From assembly GCF_036568665.1 (NCBI RefSeq), contig NZ_DATCSD010000489.1, positions 1 to 14,123 on the forward strand: a stretch of 14,123 nucleotides of DNA. Direction: 5' to 3'. Made by a program: the position numbers and the translations under genes. Shown here piece by piece: positions 1 through 7,438 of the stretch; within the stretch, counting starts at the first letter, position 1; every line of letters begins with the position of its first letter. A model generated the notes under the pieces. That model saw nothing but the letters and a program-made list of their open reading frames with translations. It was not told the DNA's origin and did no database searches. Origin of the DNA: Ohtaekwangia sp036568665 (GTDB taxonomy: Bacteria; Bacteroidota; Bacteroidia; Cytophagales; Cyclobacteriaceae).

Positions 1-378
1 GCCCGCCATCATATCATATACTTTCATGCCAATGGTATAGAACGGACCGTTCCACCATTCGTAATTCGGTATAATAAATTGTTGATTGCGTACCAGGTGA
101 GGTGCATTCTGTCGTAAGAGTCCGCGTTCGTGTAACGCTTCCAATACGAGCCCTATATCTCCCTGTTGTAAATAGCGAACACCTCCGTGAATAAGTTTTG
201 TACTGCGGCTCGAAGTACCCTTTGCAAAATCGTGTTGCTCCAGCAGCACCGTTTTATATCCGCGCGATGCAGCCTCTACCGCTGCACCCAAACCGGTGGC
301 TCCTCCTCCGATGATCAGCACATCCCACGGTGTGGTTCCCTGCTGGCGGAGTGCTTCTATCATGGTGGATCGATTCAT
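1..378 (-). CDS. glpD: Aerobic glycerol-3-phosphate dehydrogenase, N-terminal part (cut by window edge)
   Basis: This is the first 126 codons of an FAD-dependent enzyme that oxidises sn-glycerol 3-phosphate to dihydroxyacetone phosphate at the cytoplasmic membrane and passes electrons to quinone. Seen: a beta strand followed by the dinucleotide-binding motif IIGGGATGLG (residues 22-31), the acidic residue closing the Rossmann fold (LLEQHD, about 45-50), and the family signature TSSRSTKLIHGGVRYL (55-70), which matches GlpD closely. The ATG at 376-378 gives about 18 residues before the FAD strand; an in-frame ATG at 361-363 is an alternative start. No Shine-Dalgarno sequence is visible. The gene starts 33 bp after the glycerol kinase stop on the same strand, so the two are very likely one glpK-glpD operon that turns glycerol into a glycolytic intermediate. 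The C-terminal part lies outside the window. Confidence 0.93.
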   Translation of the reverse strand, partial: MNRSTMIEALRQQGTTPWDVLIIGGGATGLGAAVEAASRGYKTVLLEQHDFAKGTSSRSTKLIHGGVRYLQQGDIGLVLEALHERGLLRQNAPHLVRNQQFIIPNYEWWNGPFYTIGMKVYDMMAG

Positions 379-411
379 GCGTATAGGTGTATCGTTGTTT
401 ACTGCTATATA

Positions 412-1908
412 TTACTCTTCTTCGTTGGCCCAGCCCTTGGCTCGCTCTACTGCGCGCTTCCAGGTGCGATAATACTTCTGTTGTGTTTCCTTATTGTTAC
501 CGGGAGTAAAACGTTTATCCTCCTGCCAATATTTTTTTATTTCATCCTGGCCGCTCCAATAGCCGGTAGCAAGCCCTGCGAGGTAAGCAGCACCCAGCGC
601 CGTGGTCTCGGTAATCTTCGGACGGATCACAATCTTATCCATCACATCCGACTGCAACTGCATGAGCATGTTATTGACGGATGCACCGCCATCTACACGC
701 AACTCCTTCAACGTAATGCCGGCTTCCTGTTGTATACAATCGGTTATACTCTTTACATCAAACGTAATGGCATCCAGTGCTGCACGACTTATATGTGCTT
801 TGGTAGTGCCGCGTGTTAACCCGATGATCAAGCCACGTGCATACGGATCCCAATGCGGAGCACCGAGTCCGGAAAGCGCGGGCACGAGATATACTCCATC
901 CGAATTTTCAACACGTGCTGCCAGTTTTTCTACCTGTGCAGAAGACGTAAACAATTCAAGACCATCGCGAAGCCATTGAATGATAGCACCTCCTATAAAT
1001 ATAGATCCTTCTACAGCATACGTTACATCATTCCCTATTTTCCATCCAATCGTGGTAAGCAAGTCTTTCGTAACAACGGGTTTGTTGCCAATGTTGGCTA
1101 CTATAAAACAACCGGTGCCATACGTATTCTTGATCATGCCCGGCTCGAAGCATGCCTGACCAAATAATGCAGCCTGCTGATCGCCTGCTATACCGGCTAT
1201 CGGCACTTTACTGGCAAAGATTGTTGTGCCCGTCTCGCCATATACCTCACTGCACGAGCGCACTTCCGGCAACATACTTTCCGGTATAGTAAAGATCTTC
1301 AGCAACTCTTTGTCCCACGACAAAGTATGTATATTAAAGATCATCGTTCGGCTGGCGTTGGTTACATCGGTAACATGTACTTTGCCATTGGTAAGTTTCC
1401 AGGTGAGCCATGTATCTACTGTACCAAACGCAAGTTTACCTTGTTCAGCTTTGGCGCGCGCGCCTTCTACGTTATCCAATATCCATTTAATCTTGGAAGC
1501 AGAAAAGTATGCATCGATGAACAGTCCTGTTTTTTGTTTGATGGTTTCAGAGAGACCTTGAGCTTTCAACTCATCGCAGTACGCAGATGTTCTGCGGTCT
1601 TGCCATACAATAGCATTATACAGGGGCTGGCTTGTTTCACGGTCCCACACGATAGTTGTTTCGCGTTGATTGGTAATGCCAATAGCCGCGAGGTATTTTC
1701 CGTTGATCCCGATCTTCGCGATTGCTTCGGCTGCTACACCGGCTTGCGATGCCCATATTTCATTCGGGTCATGTTCTACCCAGCCGGGCTTCGGAAATAT
1801 CTGTTGAAATTCTTTTTGTGCTACAGATTGAATGGTTCCTTCATGATCAAAGACAATAGCGCGCGAACTGGTGGTGCCCTGATCAAGGGCCAGTATATAT
1901 TGTTTCAT
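412..1908 (-). CDS. glpK: Glycerol kinase
   Basis: A 498-residue FGGY-family sugar kinase that phosphorylates glycerol with ATP to sn-glycerol 3-phosphate in the cytoplasm. Seen: the N-terminal phosphate-binding loop DQGTTSSRA (9-17), NQRET (80-84) and WQDRRT (102-107) of the glycerol site, DTWLTWKLT (165-173), the catalytic-base motif AGDQQAALFGQ with Asp243, SGLGAPHWDPYARG (346-359), and the C-terminal nucleotide-binding motifs DGGASVNNMLMQ (406-417) and TALGAAYLAGLA. The length is normal for the family (about 495-505) and the start at 1908 puts the first beta strand at residue 4, as expected. glpD follows after 33 bp. No glycerol facilitator (glpF) or glpR-type regulator is in the window. 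The promoter must lie in the 215-bp spacer upstream, which holds a short dyad. Confidence 0.98.
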   Translation of the reverse strand: MKQYILALDQGTTSSRAIVFDHEGTIQSVAQKEFQQIFPKPGWVEHDPNEIWASQAGVAAEAIAKIGINGKYLAAIGITNQRETTIVWDRETSQPLYNAIVWQDRRTSAYCDELKAQGLSETIKQKTGLFIDAYFSASKIKWILDNVEGARAKAEQGKLAFGTVDTWLTWKLTNGKVHVTDVTNASRTMIFNIHTLSWDKELLKIFTIPESMLPEVRSCSEVYGETGTTIFASKVPIAGIAGDQQAALFGQACFEPGMIKNTYGTGCFIVANIGNKPVVTKDLLTTIGWKIGNDVTYAVEGSIFIGGAIIQWLRDGLELFTSSAQVEKLAARVENSDGVYLVPALSGLGAPHWDPYARGLIIGLTRGTTKAHISRAALDAITFDVKSITDCIQQEAGITLKELRVDGGASVNNMLMQLQSDVMDKIVIRPKITETTALGAAYLAGLATGYWSGQDEIKKYWQEDKRFTPGNNKETQQKYYRTWKRAVERAKGWANEEE

Positions 1909-1953
1909 AATACTATATATCGCTGTTTGGGTTGTAGTGAAAATGATTTATCC

Positions 1954-1980
1954 TACAGACAGGTCTGTAAGCTATGTCAA
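1954..1980 (-). promoter_or_regulatory. Candidate glpK promoter element with 7-bp dyad (possible operator)
   Basis: About 46 bp upstream of the glpK start is an inverted repeat with 7-bp arms, TACAGAC at 1954-1960 and GTCTGTA at 1963-1969, separated by 2 bp. Read on the minus strand, TTGACA (1980-1975) lies just upstream of it, so the dyad falls where a repressor would cover the spacer of a sigma-70-like promoter. No good -10 box is visible, and the Bacteroidota consensus TAnnTTTG is absent here. A regulator site is inferred; the identity of any regulator is unknown. Confidence 0.3.
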
Positions 1981-2051
1981 TTTAAATACATTTCCGATGA
2001 GTTTCCCAATGGGGAATGCATTTGTTTCCCACAGAATTTACAGAAAAGCAC

Positions 2052-2123
2052 AAAGCTTAAAGTGGAAAGCTGAAAGCCAAAGACAGGAGTGCATTTCACT
2101 TTAGGCTTTCAGCTTTACGCTTT
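2052..2123. repeat. 7-bp-period repeat forming a large inverted repeat, terminator-like
   Basis: Immediately after the stop of the 1103-residue secreted protein there is a perfect 13-bp inverted repeat, AAAGCTGAAAGCC at 2066-2078 and its complement at 2104-2116, with a 25-bp loop. With two mismatches the arms extend to 20 bp. Each arm is itself built of roughly 7-bp units: AAAGCNN repeated from 2052 to about 2079, and the complementary NNGCTTT type from 2098 to 2123. The RNA of either strand could fold into a long hairpin, so it may end transcription of the upstream gene, although no clean U-tract follows. It may instead be an interspersed intergenic repeat element. Confidence 0.6.
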
Positions 2124-5100
2124 CTACTTAATAAGATGTACCCAACCTTTGCAGGAGGTTTGTTCGGTTGGTACGGTTACGCGGTAGTAGTAGACGCCTT
2201 CACTTAGCCCCGCACCTGCCCAGTCGTTTTGGTAGTTCTCTTCCTGGAAGACGAGTCGGCCCCACTGATTATATATCTTGATATCTACCTGGTCGGGGGC
2301 TTGCACTACGAGCACATCATTGCGCTCATCGTTGTTGGCCGTAACTACGTTGGGTATTTTTATAGTGACTATATTTAGCCTTATGTTTTCATCGTACGAG
2401 CAATATTCGTTCGCGCTGTGAAAGTCCACAGTATATATACCATCAGCCGGGTAATTATGTTCAAAGCTTTGTTCGGCTGAAGATGTGCCATCGCCAAGAT
2501 TCCAGGTATAGGTATAAGAATCTTTTGCTGTATAGTTGAAACGAACGGTGGGGCGATTCCAGCAATCGAAATGTTTATCGATGCTCAAGGCATAATCCGA
2601 TGCCGGTATAACATTCACGGTTACCGAATCAGCAATCGAACAACCTACGTTACTTTCAACAACGATGTGATAGGTAGTTGTATCTTCCGGACTAACCTGC
2701 AGGCTTGAAACCGATGATATCAGGTTTCCTTTTCGATCGGACCATCGATACTTCACACCGCCTGTAGCGGATAATTGATACTGACTTCCTTTACAGATCG
2801 TGCCATCGTCCACTACCTGTATATTTACATCAAATACCGAAACTACTACGGATGCTATATCTTCACCTTCGCAGGTTTCTGCATTGTAGGCTGTAAGGGT
2901 AACATGATATATACCTTGTGATTGATACGTATACGTGATCGCGCTGGTATCCTGCTTGGTATAGGTCGTACCATCGCCCATATCCCATACATAATACTTG
3001 GCACCACTGCTCAGGTTTTGAAATACAATCGGGTTAGGATAGCATACTGTATCTATACCGGGATCATTTAAGGCTACCGAGTTGGTGCGAATGTTGGCAC
3101 GCAGTGTGGCAAGGTCAAACTTAAATATAGCGTTGTTACATTGTGCGTAGGTTCTGGCAGCATTTTTTGCATGGCCGGCCGGTGAGTTAACCGCGGGAAA
3201 ATCAGAATACCCTCCGCATCCTGCACACACCGCATGATATACTATACCACGCTTATCGAAGCGACTTGTGCCACCATCTACATGTGTCACGGATTGATTT
3301 CCTCCGAGGAATGTTCCATAGAGAAAAGAAGAAGCATCAGTATCCAGCACCATCAGGTAAAAATCATTTCCGGATGTTGTACTTTGATAGGCATCAGACG
3401 AAACACGAAGGCCATACGTATCGCCTCCGACAAAATTGCGCGTGATCGTTACAATCCGTGGTCCTGAACGATACGATATAACCGTAGTGTTCAATGCTCC
3501 GCCCCAGCCTGCTACATATATCTTGTTACAATCATTTACGAGAAATGCTGTAGGCGATATGTTAGGAGAATTATTACCGGAACCAAACACGGTTGAGAAA
3601 ATGGACGACTGCAAATCGTGCGAAAGTTTATGAATGAATTGTCCGCCTCTGCTCTGCGAAAATACACCTGACGATACGGGATAACTTCCCTGCGTTTGCC
3701 CTAATACATATATCTCCTGGTTAGTATTAATATCCACAAAATATACCTGATCGTAGCTCGATGTACCGAGGTAGGTAGCGTTTATGATCTGCTGCCCGTC
3801 ATTTGAAAGCTGCGCGATCCAGCCATCTATATCGGAACCCTTAGTTTTCTTATAGCCATTTATACCATCAAAGTCTGAACTGGTGGTTCCTCCTGCTACA
3901 AATATAGTGTTGTTATTATCGAGCTTTAATGAATAGGCTGCATCGGTTCCGGTTCCACCTAGATAGCGACTCCACGTGATCGCAGATAAATCAGAAGCAA
4001 TCTTTACCACTATTGCATCGTGCGTTCCTCCGCTAAAACCGTTCAAAGCTTTCGGCATATTAGACGATGTTGTGTTGGAAGATATATATACATTATCGTT
4101 AGCATCCGTAATGATATCGCCACGAAACTGGTCGCCATAGTTTTTGCATAGCGGACTTTGCACCATACCGGGGTCATCAAACGAACCGGAAATAAAATTC
4201 ACTCCATCATTACTGCTTCCGCCTATATAGGTAGCTCCGAGCAAGCGGCTTCCATCACTGCTGAGTTTGGCTACAAACAAATCCGATCCATTTACATAGG
4301 GCACGCCATCCATCGGAGTAAAGTTTGTTCCGCCTGAAAATGCAGAGCCATTTGTTACCGGAAAATTTCGTGAGCTGGTTGTGCCCAGTATCAGCAACTC
4401 TCCTGCATGATTTACATAAAGACTTTGAGGTGTTTCGGCCGCGTTGCCACCCAGGTATGTAGCATATTCCAATTTAGTACCGGCAGAATCATATTTCATA
4501 ATGCCTATATCCCACACACCGCCAGCATAAAATATCTGGTATGATCCTACTTGTGTCGGGTAGCCAGCGCCATATACTATACCACCGGCATACGCATTTC
4601 CGGCCTCATCGTAGGTAGCAGTATTTCCCCAGTTATCCGTAGTTGAACCGGAATATGCCGAGAAGATGATCAACGGATCAATCACCACAGTAGCTGTCGG
4701 ATCAGGACGCTCTGGAAAATCAAAGCGTACTATATTATTCTTCAGAGTATACCGGCAGGGTATATCTTTCTTTCCTTCGTCTGTTATCTGGTATACATAC
4801 GGTTCCATCTCGATCATTTCACCGAGGTGCGTTTTCAGGTGCAGTTGTTTCTCTTTGAGTTGTACACTGTCGAGGCCGTTATAGTGCAGTTGTATATCAT
4901 GTATACGTCCGCCCGGATGCACCACCAGGTCGTATTTGATAGAAGAGCCGTTGGCGTACAGTTTCAGATCTATACCATCATACAAATTACTGACAACGAT
5001 TACTTCATAAGCCTTCACCGATTGTTTCCATTGTGAAGGGTCGCTTCCATATATATAGTTATAGCGTGTTTGCAAGGCACCGGTTCCTTCGGCATGCACA

Positions 5101-5435
5101 ATGACATTGGCGTTCAGAAATTTTATTTCGAAGGCATGCGCCATCAATGATTCCGATCTATACCCGGAAACATCTTTACCGTTACCTTCCTGCACCGGGT
5201 GATTGTGCGATTCGTGGGGAGCTTCAAAGAAAGAATATAGCAGTCGCGTGCGTTCAATGTATAGCTTACCACCGGGCACATCGGCAGCGAAGAGTACCTG
5301 CGAAGGCCACTGCCCCTTGTTCTCAATAAATCCCGTAACAGCCGAAGCGTTCACCGACATGAGCACGCCTGCGGCAAATGCCACCACTTGCAGGATGCCC
5401 CTGTAGATCGTAAACCGGTTACCTCTTGTGCTCAT
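2124..5435 (-). CDS. Secreted SBBP-propeller/PKD protein with CHU_C-like (type IX secretion) C-terminal domain
   Basis: A 1103-residue cell-surface or extracellular protein. Seen in order: a signal peptide (about 1-32, hydrophobic stretch then NASA before VTG); an N-terminal domain of the type that precedes SBBP repeats, beginning FIENKGQWPSQVLF (36-49), to about 255; a seven-bladed-looking SBBP beta-propeller (about 256-775) with recurrent strands YATYLGG (324), GATYIGGSS (400), SRYLGGTG (489), NATYLGTSS (552), STVFGSG (614) and YGTFLGG (706); a PKD domain with WDMGDGTTY (817-825); an Ig-like region (870-943); a second PKD with WNLGDGTSS (978-986); and a CHU_C-like domain from 1026 with IYNQWGRLVF, NDW and GVYYYRV, ending GWVHLIK. 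By family knowledge such C-termini direct export through the type IX system and attachment outside. The usual TPNGDGxND element is degenerate here (VTANNDERNDV). The ligand is unknown; an adhesin-like role is inferred. Confidence 0.9.
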   Translation of the reverse strand: MSTRGNRFTIYRGILQVVAFAAGVLMSVNASAVTGFIENKGQWPSQVLFAADVPGGKLYIERTRLLYSFFEAPHESHNHPVQEGNGKDVSGYRSESLMAHAFEIKFLNANVIVHAEGTGALQTRYNYIYGSDPSQWKQSVKAYEVIVVSNLYDGIDLKLYANGSSIKYDLVVHPGGRIHDIQLHYNGLDSVQLKEKQLHLKTHLGEMIEMEPYVYQITDEGKKDIPCRYTLKNNIVRFDFPERPDPTATVVIDPLIIFSAYSGSTTDNWGNTATYDEAGNAYAGGIVYGAGYPTQVGSYQIFYAGGVWDIGIMKYDSAGTKLEYATYLGGNAAETPQSLYVNHAGELLILGTTSSRNFPVTNGSAFSGGTNFTPMDGVPYVNGSDLFVAKLSSDGSRLLGATYIGGSSNDGVNFISGSFDDPGMVQSPLCKNYGDQFRGDIITDANDNVYISSNTTSSNMPKALNGFSGGTHDAIVVKIASDLSAITWSRYLGGTGTDAAYSLKLDNNNTIFVAGGTTSSDFDGINGYKKTKGSDIDGWIAQLSNDGQQIINATYLGTSSYDQVYFVDINTNQEIYVLGQTQGSYPVSSGVFSQSRGGQFIHKLSHDLQSSIFSTVFGSGNNSPNISPTAFLVNDCNKIYVAGWGGALNTTVISYRSGPRIVTITRNFVGGDTYGLRVSSDAYQSTTSGNDFYLMVLDTDASSFLYGTFLGGNQSVTHVDGGTSRFDKRGIVYHAVCAGCGGYSDFPAVNSPAGHAKNAARTYAQCNNAIFKFDLATLRANIRTNSVALNDPGIDTVCYPNPIVFQNLSSGAKYYVWDMGDGTTYTKQDTSAITYTYQSQGIYHVTLTAYNAETCEGEDIASVVVSVFDVNIQVVDDGTICKGSQYQLSATGGVKYRWSDRKGNLISSVSSLQVSPEDTTTYHIVVESNVGCSIADSVTVNVIPASDYALSIDKHFDCWNRPTVRFNYTAKDSYTYTWNLGDGTSSAEQSFEHNYPADGIYTVDFHSANEYCSYDENIRLNIVTIKIPNVVTANNDERNDVLVVQAPDQVDIKIYNQWGRLVFQEENYQNDWAGAGLSEGVYYYRVTVPTEQTSCKGWVHLIK

Positions 5436-5439
5436 ACTT

Positions 5440-5445
5440 CCTCCT
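5440..5445 (-). promoter_or_regulatory. Perfect AGGAGG Shine-Dalgarno upstream of the large secreted protein
   Basis: Read on the minus strand, AGGAGG sits 4 bases before the ATG at 5435. None of the other starts in this window has such a match, as is usual for Bacteroidota, so it supports this start. The 4-base spacing is shorter than the usual 5-9, so its use by the ribosome is uncertain. Confidence 0.45.
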
Positions 5446-5586
5446 CTTAAACGCTATAAATAGAGAAAGCCTTTCCGAATGTTACCAGGAAATAGATGAG
5501 CGCATGGTATGTGTAGATTAAACCATTAAAGAAAACGATGCTTCTATAGCATCCCTATGGGTTACCACAGATTTTTACCGGGTGTA

Positions 5587-6504
5587 TTACAGTATATATT
5601 CTTCCTTGATCGGGGCGAGTGGCGGTGGTATATCTTTTTCGTTCAATGCCTGCAACAGGTTTATCTCAATGGTACGCGTAATACTACTGATAGGGACACC
5701 GGAAGGATTATGCTCGAAAGGATTCAGGATATTCATACCGTTAATGTGGGTAATATGAAATACAAATCCCACCATGAATCCTAACAGGATAGACCAATGC
5801 CCCACGGCATGCGCGATGGACATGGTAGTAAGGATCACAAACATCCAGATGAAAAGGCGCGTAAAGTAAATATAGGTGGTGGGGAACACGGTATTGTTGA
5901 TGCGCTCCGATCTGCCCATGCTATCGCAGAAGTTTCGGATCAGTTCATCGAAGGAGCGGAAGCGAAATCCATCGATCACATTTTCCTGCGACAGCTTTTG
6001 CAGATCGCGACTCTGCAAGTCCAGTATAGCATTGGGTATATTCGCGAAGGTCTTTACATGCGCAGTTTCTTCGGGCGAAAGATATTTCTCAAACTCCTCG
6101 TGATCGCGTTTTCGCAGGGAAGACTTCAATGCATACAGGAATGCTATATGCCGGTATATCATGGTTCGTTGGTAACGTGCTATATCTTCTACTCGAAAAT
6201 TACCGCTAACAGGTATGCAGCAATAGGCCAATAAACTCCTGGCCCATGAACGCGAATCGTTCACGAGTGCTCCCCAGATGATGCGGGCTTCCCACCATCG
6301 TCCGTATGCCTGGTTGTTGTTGAAGCCTATAAAGAAGGCAATGGCTGTACCCATCAGTGCCGGCAGCGCTGCCGGTATATCTACATCGGCCAGCCATACT
6401 ATATCTATATAGTGAGCTGCTGCACAACTGGCAAGCATGATCATATCTACCCGCCAGGTAATCCGGAGGATTCTGTACAGGCGAAGATTCTTGTTCAACA
6501 ACAT
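5587..6504 (-). CDS. Bestrophin-family (YneE-type) anion channel protein
   Basis: A 305-residue inner-membrane protein of the bestrophin family, whose members form pentameric ion channels. Seen: a basic N-terminus, a first membrane helix (about 21-39), and a second helix leading into the family signature FNNNQAYGRWWEARIIWG (61-78), then VNDSRSWAR (81-89). A long cytoplasmic helical region follows, then two more hydrophobic segments (about 212-232 and 236-252), the post-membrane motif HINGMNILNPFEHNPSG (253-269), and SSITRTIEINLLQ (273-285), the bacterial equivalent of the RTIE(I/M)NLL signature. The length fits bacterial bestrophins (about 290-310). It follows a CBS-domain gene by 58 bp on the same strand, so the two may be co-transcribed. 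Ion selectivity cannot be told from the sequence. Confidence 0.92.
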   Translation of the reverse strand: MLLNKNLRLYRILRITWRVDMIMLASCAAAHYIDIVWLADVDIPAALPALMGTAIAFFIGFNNNQAYGRWWEARIIWGALVNDSRSWARSLLAYCCIPVSGNFRVEDIARYQRTMIYRHIAFLYALKSSLRKRDHEEFEKYLSPEETAHVKTFANIPNAILDLQSRDLQKLSQENVIDGFRFRSFDELIRNFCDSMGRSERINNTVFPTTYIYFTRLFIWMFVILTTMSIAHAVGHWSILLGFMVGFVFHITHINGMNILNPFEHNPSGVPISSITRTIEINLLQALNEKDIPPPLAPIKEEYIL

Positions 6505-6529
6505 GCGAGGAAATTTAGTATAGCTGAGG

Positions 6530-6548
6530 GATGAAGACGCTCTTCATC
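6530..6548. terminator. Small hairpin between CBS gene and bestrophin gene
   Basis: GATGAAGA (6530-6537) and TCTTCATC (6541-6548) form a perfect 8-bp stem with a 3-base loop, just after the CBS-protein stop. There is no U-rich tract on the minus strand after it, so it could be an attenuator or RNA-stability element rather than a full terminator, or chance. Confidence 0.3.
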
Positions 6549-6562
6549 ACCATGCACTAAAT

Positions 6563-6994
6563 CTACTGCCCGGCAATGTATTGTTCCAAATGTTCGATGA
6601 TGGATTTCTGTTCGTTAATAACGGTGCGGACAACATCGCTGATGGAGATCACACCCACGAGTTCGCCCTGCTCTTCTACCGGAAGGTGGCGGAATTTCTT
6701 ATTGCTCATGATCCACATACATTCTTCAATAGATGTTTCCGGAGAAACGGTGATCACTTTGGAAGTCATCAACTCCCTGATCAAGGTATCTTTTGAAGAT
6801 TTACCCTTGAGAATAAGTTTACGGGCATAATCACGCTCGGTAAAGATGCCGACCATCTTATCATTTTCTATGATTATGAGTCCACCAATATTCTTTTCGC
6901 ACATCACTTCGATGGCGTGGTAGACAGTAACATCAGGTGGAACGGAATAGACCGCCCGGCCCTTGGCATCCAGAATGTCTTTAACTTTTCCCAT
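6563..6994 (-). CDS. Two-CBS-domain protein
   Basis: A 143-residue cytoplasmic protein made almost entirely of a tandem CBS pair (Bateman module), which in other proteins binds adenine nucleotides or related ligands between the two repeats. Seen: CBS1 about residues 5-62 with the strand and turn GIFTERD (49-55); CBS2 about 72-127 preceded by IRELMTSKVITVSP, with GVISISD (114-120); then a short C-terminal helix (IIEHLEQYI). The Thr/Ser-x-x-Asp elements that contact the ribose of bound nucleotides are present in both repeats (TERD, SISD). The length is normal for stand-alone bacterial CBS proteins. No catalytic domain is attached, so it probably acts as a sensor or regulator of a partner. The next gene downstream encodes a bestrophin channel, a plausible but untested partner. 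Confidence 0.93.
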   Translation of the reverse strand: MGKVKDILDAKGRAVYSVPPDVTVYHAIEVMCEKNIGGLIIIENDKMVGIFTERDYARKLILKGKSSKDTLIRELMTSKVITVSPETSIEECMWIMSNKKFRHLPVEEQGELVGVISISDVVRTVINEQKSIIEHLEQYIAGQ

Positions 6995-7228
6995 GGTTTA
7001 AGATTTAGCAATCGATTGAAGATAGTTTTTTTGACAGGAAAAAGCAATAGACACACCGTTCAACCCGATTTGTCAGGTACACAGAATGGGCAAATTCCGG
7101 CTCTGCCGGGCGATTGTTGGCGTTGGAAAGATGTTTATGATTTTGTTAAAAAGTCAGGTTCGTGAATCGTTAAGGGGGCATCCGTTAATCGTGAAAAGTG
7201 TTTCCCTTATCATCACTGCCAACTCCGA

Positions 7229-7260
7229 CATTCGTTGATCGGTGTTCTTCGTTCCATATT
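7229..7260 (+). repeat. Interspersed intergenic repeat, copy 1
   Basis: It contains ACATTCGTTGATCGGTGTTC followed by a TTCGTTCCATATT-like tail. The same arrangement recurs at 7344-7380, 9256-9291 and, inverted, at 12451-12490. Shared core: ACATTCGTTGATnGnTGTTC, then CTTGTTCAATATTC. Confidence 0.7.
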
Positions 7261-7293
7261 TATTTCCCGCAGATCTCGCAGATAAATGCAAGA

Positions 7294-7325
7294 GTCGGAA
7301 AGTTAGGTAGACCGAAAGTCCGGAA
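7294..7325 (+). repeat. Short array with 8-bp period (GNCCGAAA-like)
   Basis: Four consecutive 8-bp units start at 7294, 7302, 7310 and 7318. Units 1, 3 and 4 are variants of GTCCGAAA; unit 2 is degenerate. The array sits between the two directly repeated copies of the interspersed element. Confidence 0.5.
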
Positions 7326-7343
7326 GATAGTTACTGCACTTCT

Positions 7344-7380
7344 ACATTCGTTGATTGATGTTCCTTGTTCAATATTCAAT
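7344..7380 (+). repeat. Interspersed intergenic repeat, copy 2
   Basis: It contains ACATTCGTTGATTGATG, then TTCCTTGTTCAATATTCAAT. It matches copy 1 in direct orientation 115 bp away, and the preceding bases (ACTGC...ACTTC) are also similar. Confidence 0.75.
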
Positions 7381-7395
7381 TTCGCAATTCAGATA

Positions 7396-7431
7396 AATTG
7401 CTTCGCTATAGGCGCCTATAGCGAAGCAATT
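7396..7431. terminator. Perfect 36-bp palindrome, probable terminator of the beta-barrel gene
   Basis: The left arm AATTGCTTCGCTATAGGC (7396-7413) is followed without any spacer by its exact complement (7414-7431). It begins 7 bases past the stop of the outer-membrane protein gene. The RNA would form an 18-bp stem with at most a tiny loop. On the minus strand it is followed by TATCTGAATT, a poor U-tract, so a termination or RNA 3'-end protecting role is inferred. The stem is symmetric, so the + strand could use it too. Confidence 0.6.
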
Positions 7432-7438
7432 ATATACT

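Larger units (their letters stand above)
6995..7438. other. 444-bp spacer filled with repeat fragments, no gene
   Basis: No convincing reading frame is present. From left to right I see an A/T-rich stretch upstream of the CBS gene, a short hairpin CCGGC-TCT-GCCGG (7097-7109), a TTCGTGAATCGTTAA fragment (7159-7173; near-complement at 12595-12609), two directly repeated copies of a roughly 35-bp interspersed repeat (7229-7260 and 7344-7380), a GCAGATCTCGCAGAT motif (7269-7283), an 8-bp-period array (7294-7325) and a 36-bp perfect palindrome (7396-7431). The CBS gene promoter must lie near 7000-7100, but no TAnnTTTG box stands out. Confidence 0.7.

Noticed and set aside
187..2073. Several open frames on the + strand overlapping glpD and glpK (for example 187-819 and 1327-2073)
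   Set aside because: They are antisense to strongly supported genes, have low-complexity Cys/Ile/Tyr-rich products and no recognisable motifs.
7097..7109. CCGGC-TCT-GCCGG hairpin as a terminator or riboswitch stem
   Set aside because: It has a five-bp stem only and no U-tract, no gene ends nearby on either strand, and there is no further conserved-looking structure.
7229..7380. CRISPR-like or attachment-site interpretation of the directly repeated elements
   Set aside because: Only two direct copies here, imperfect, with further copies scattered and inverted elsewhere; no cas gene, integrase or tRNA is present.
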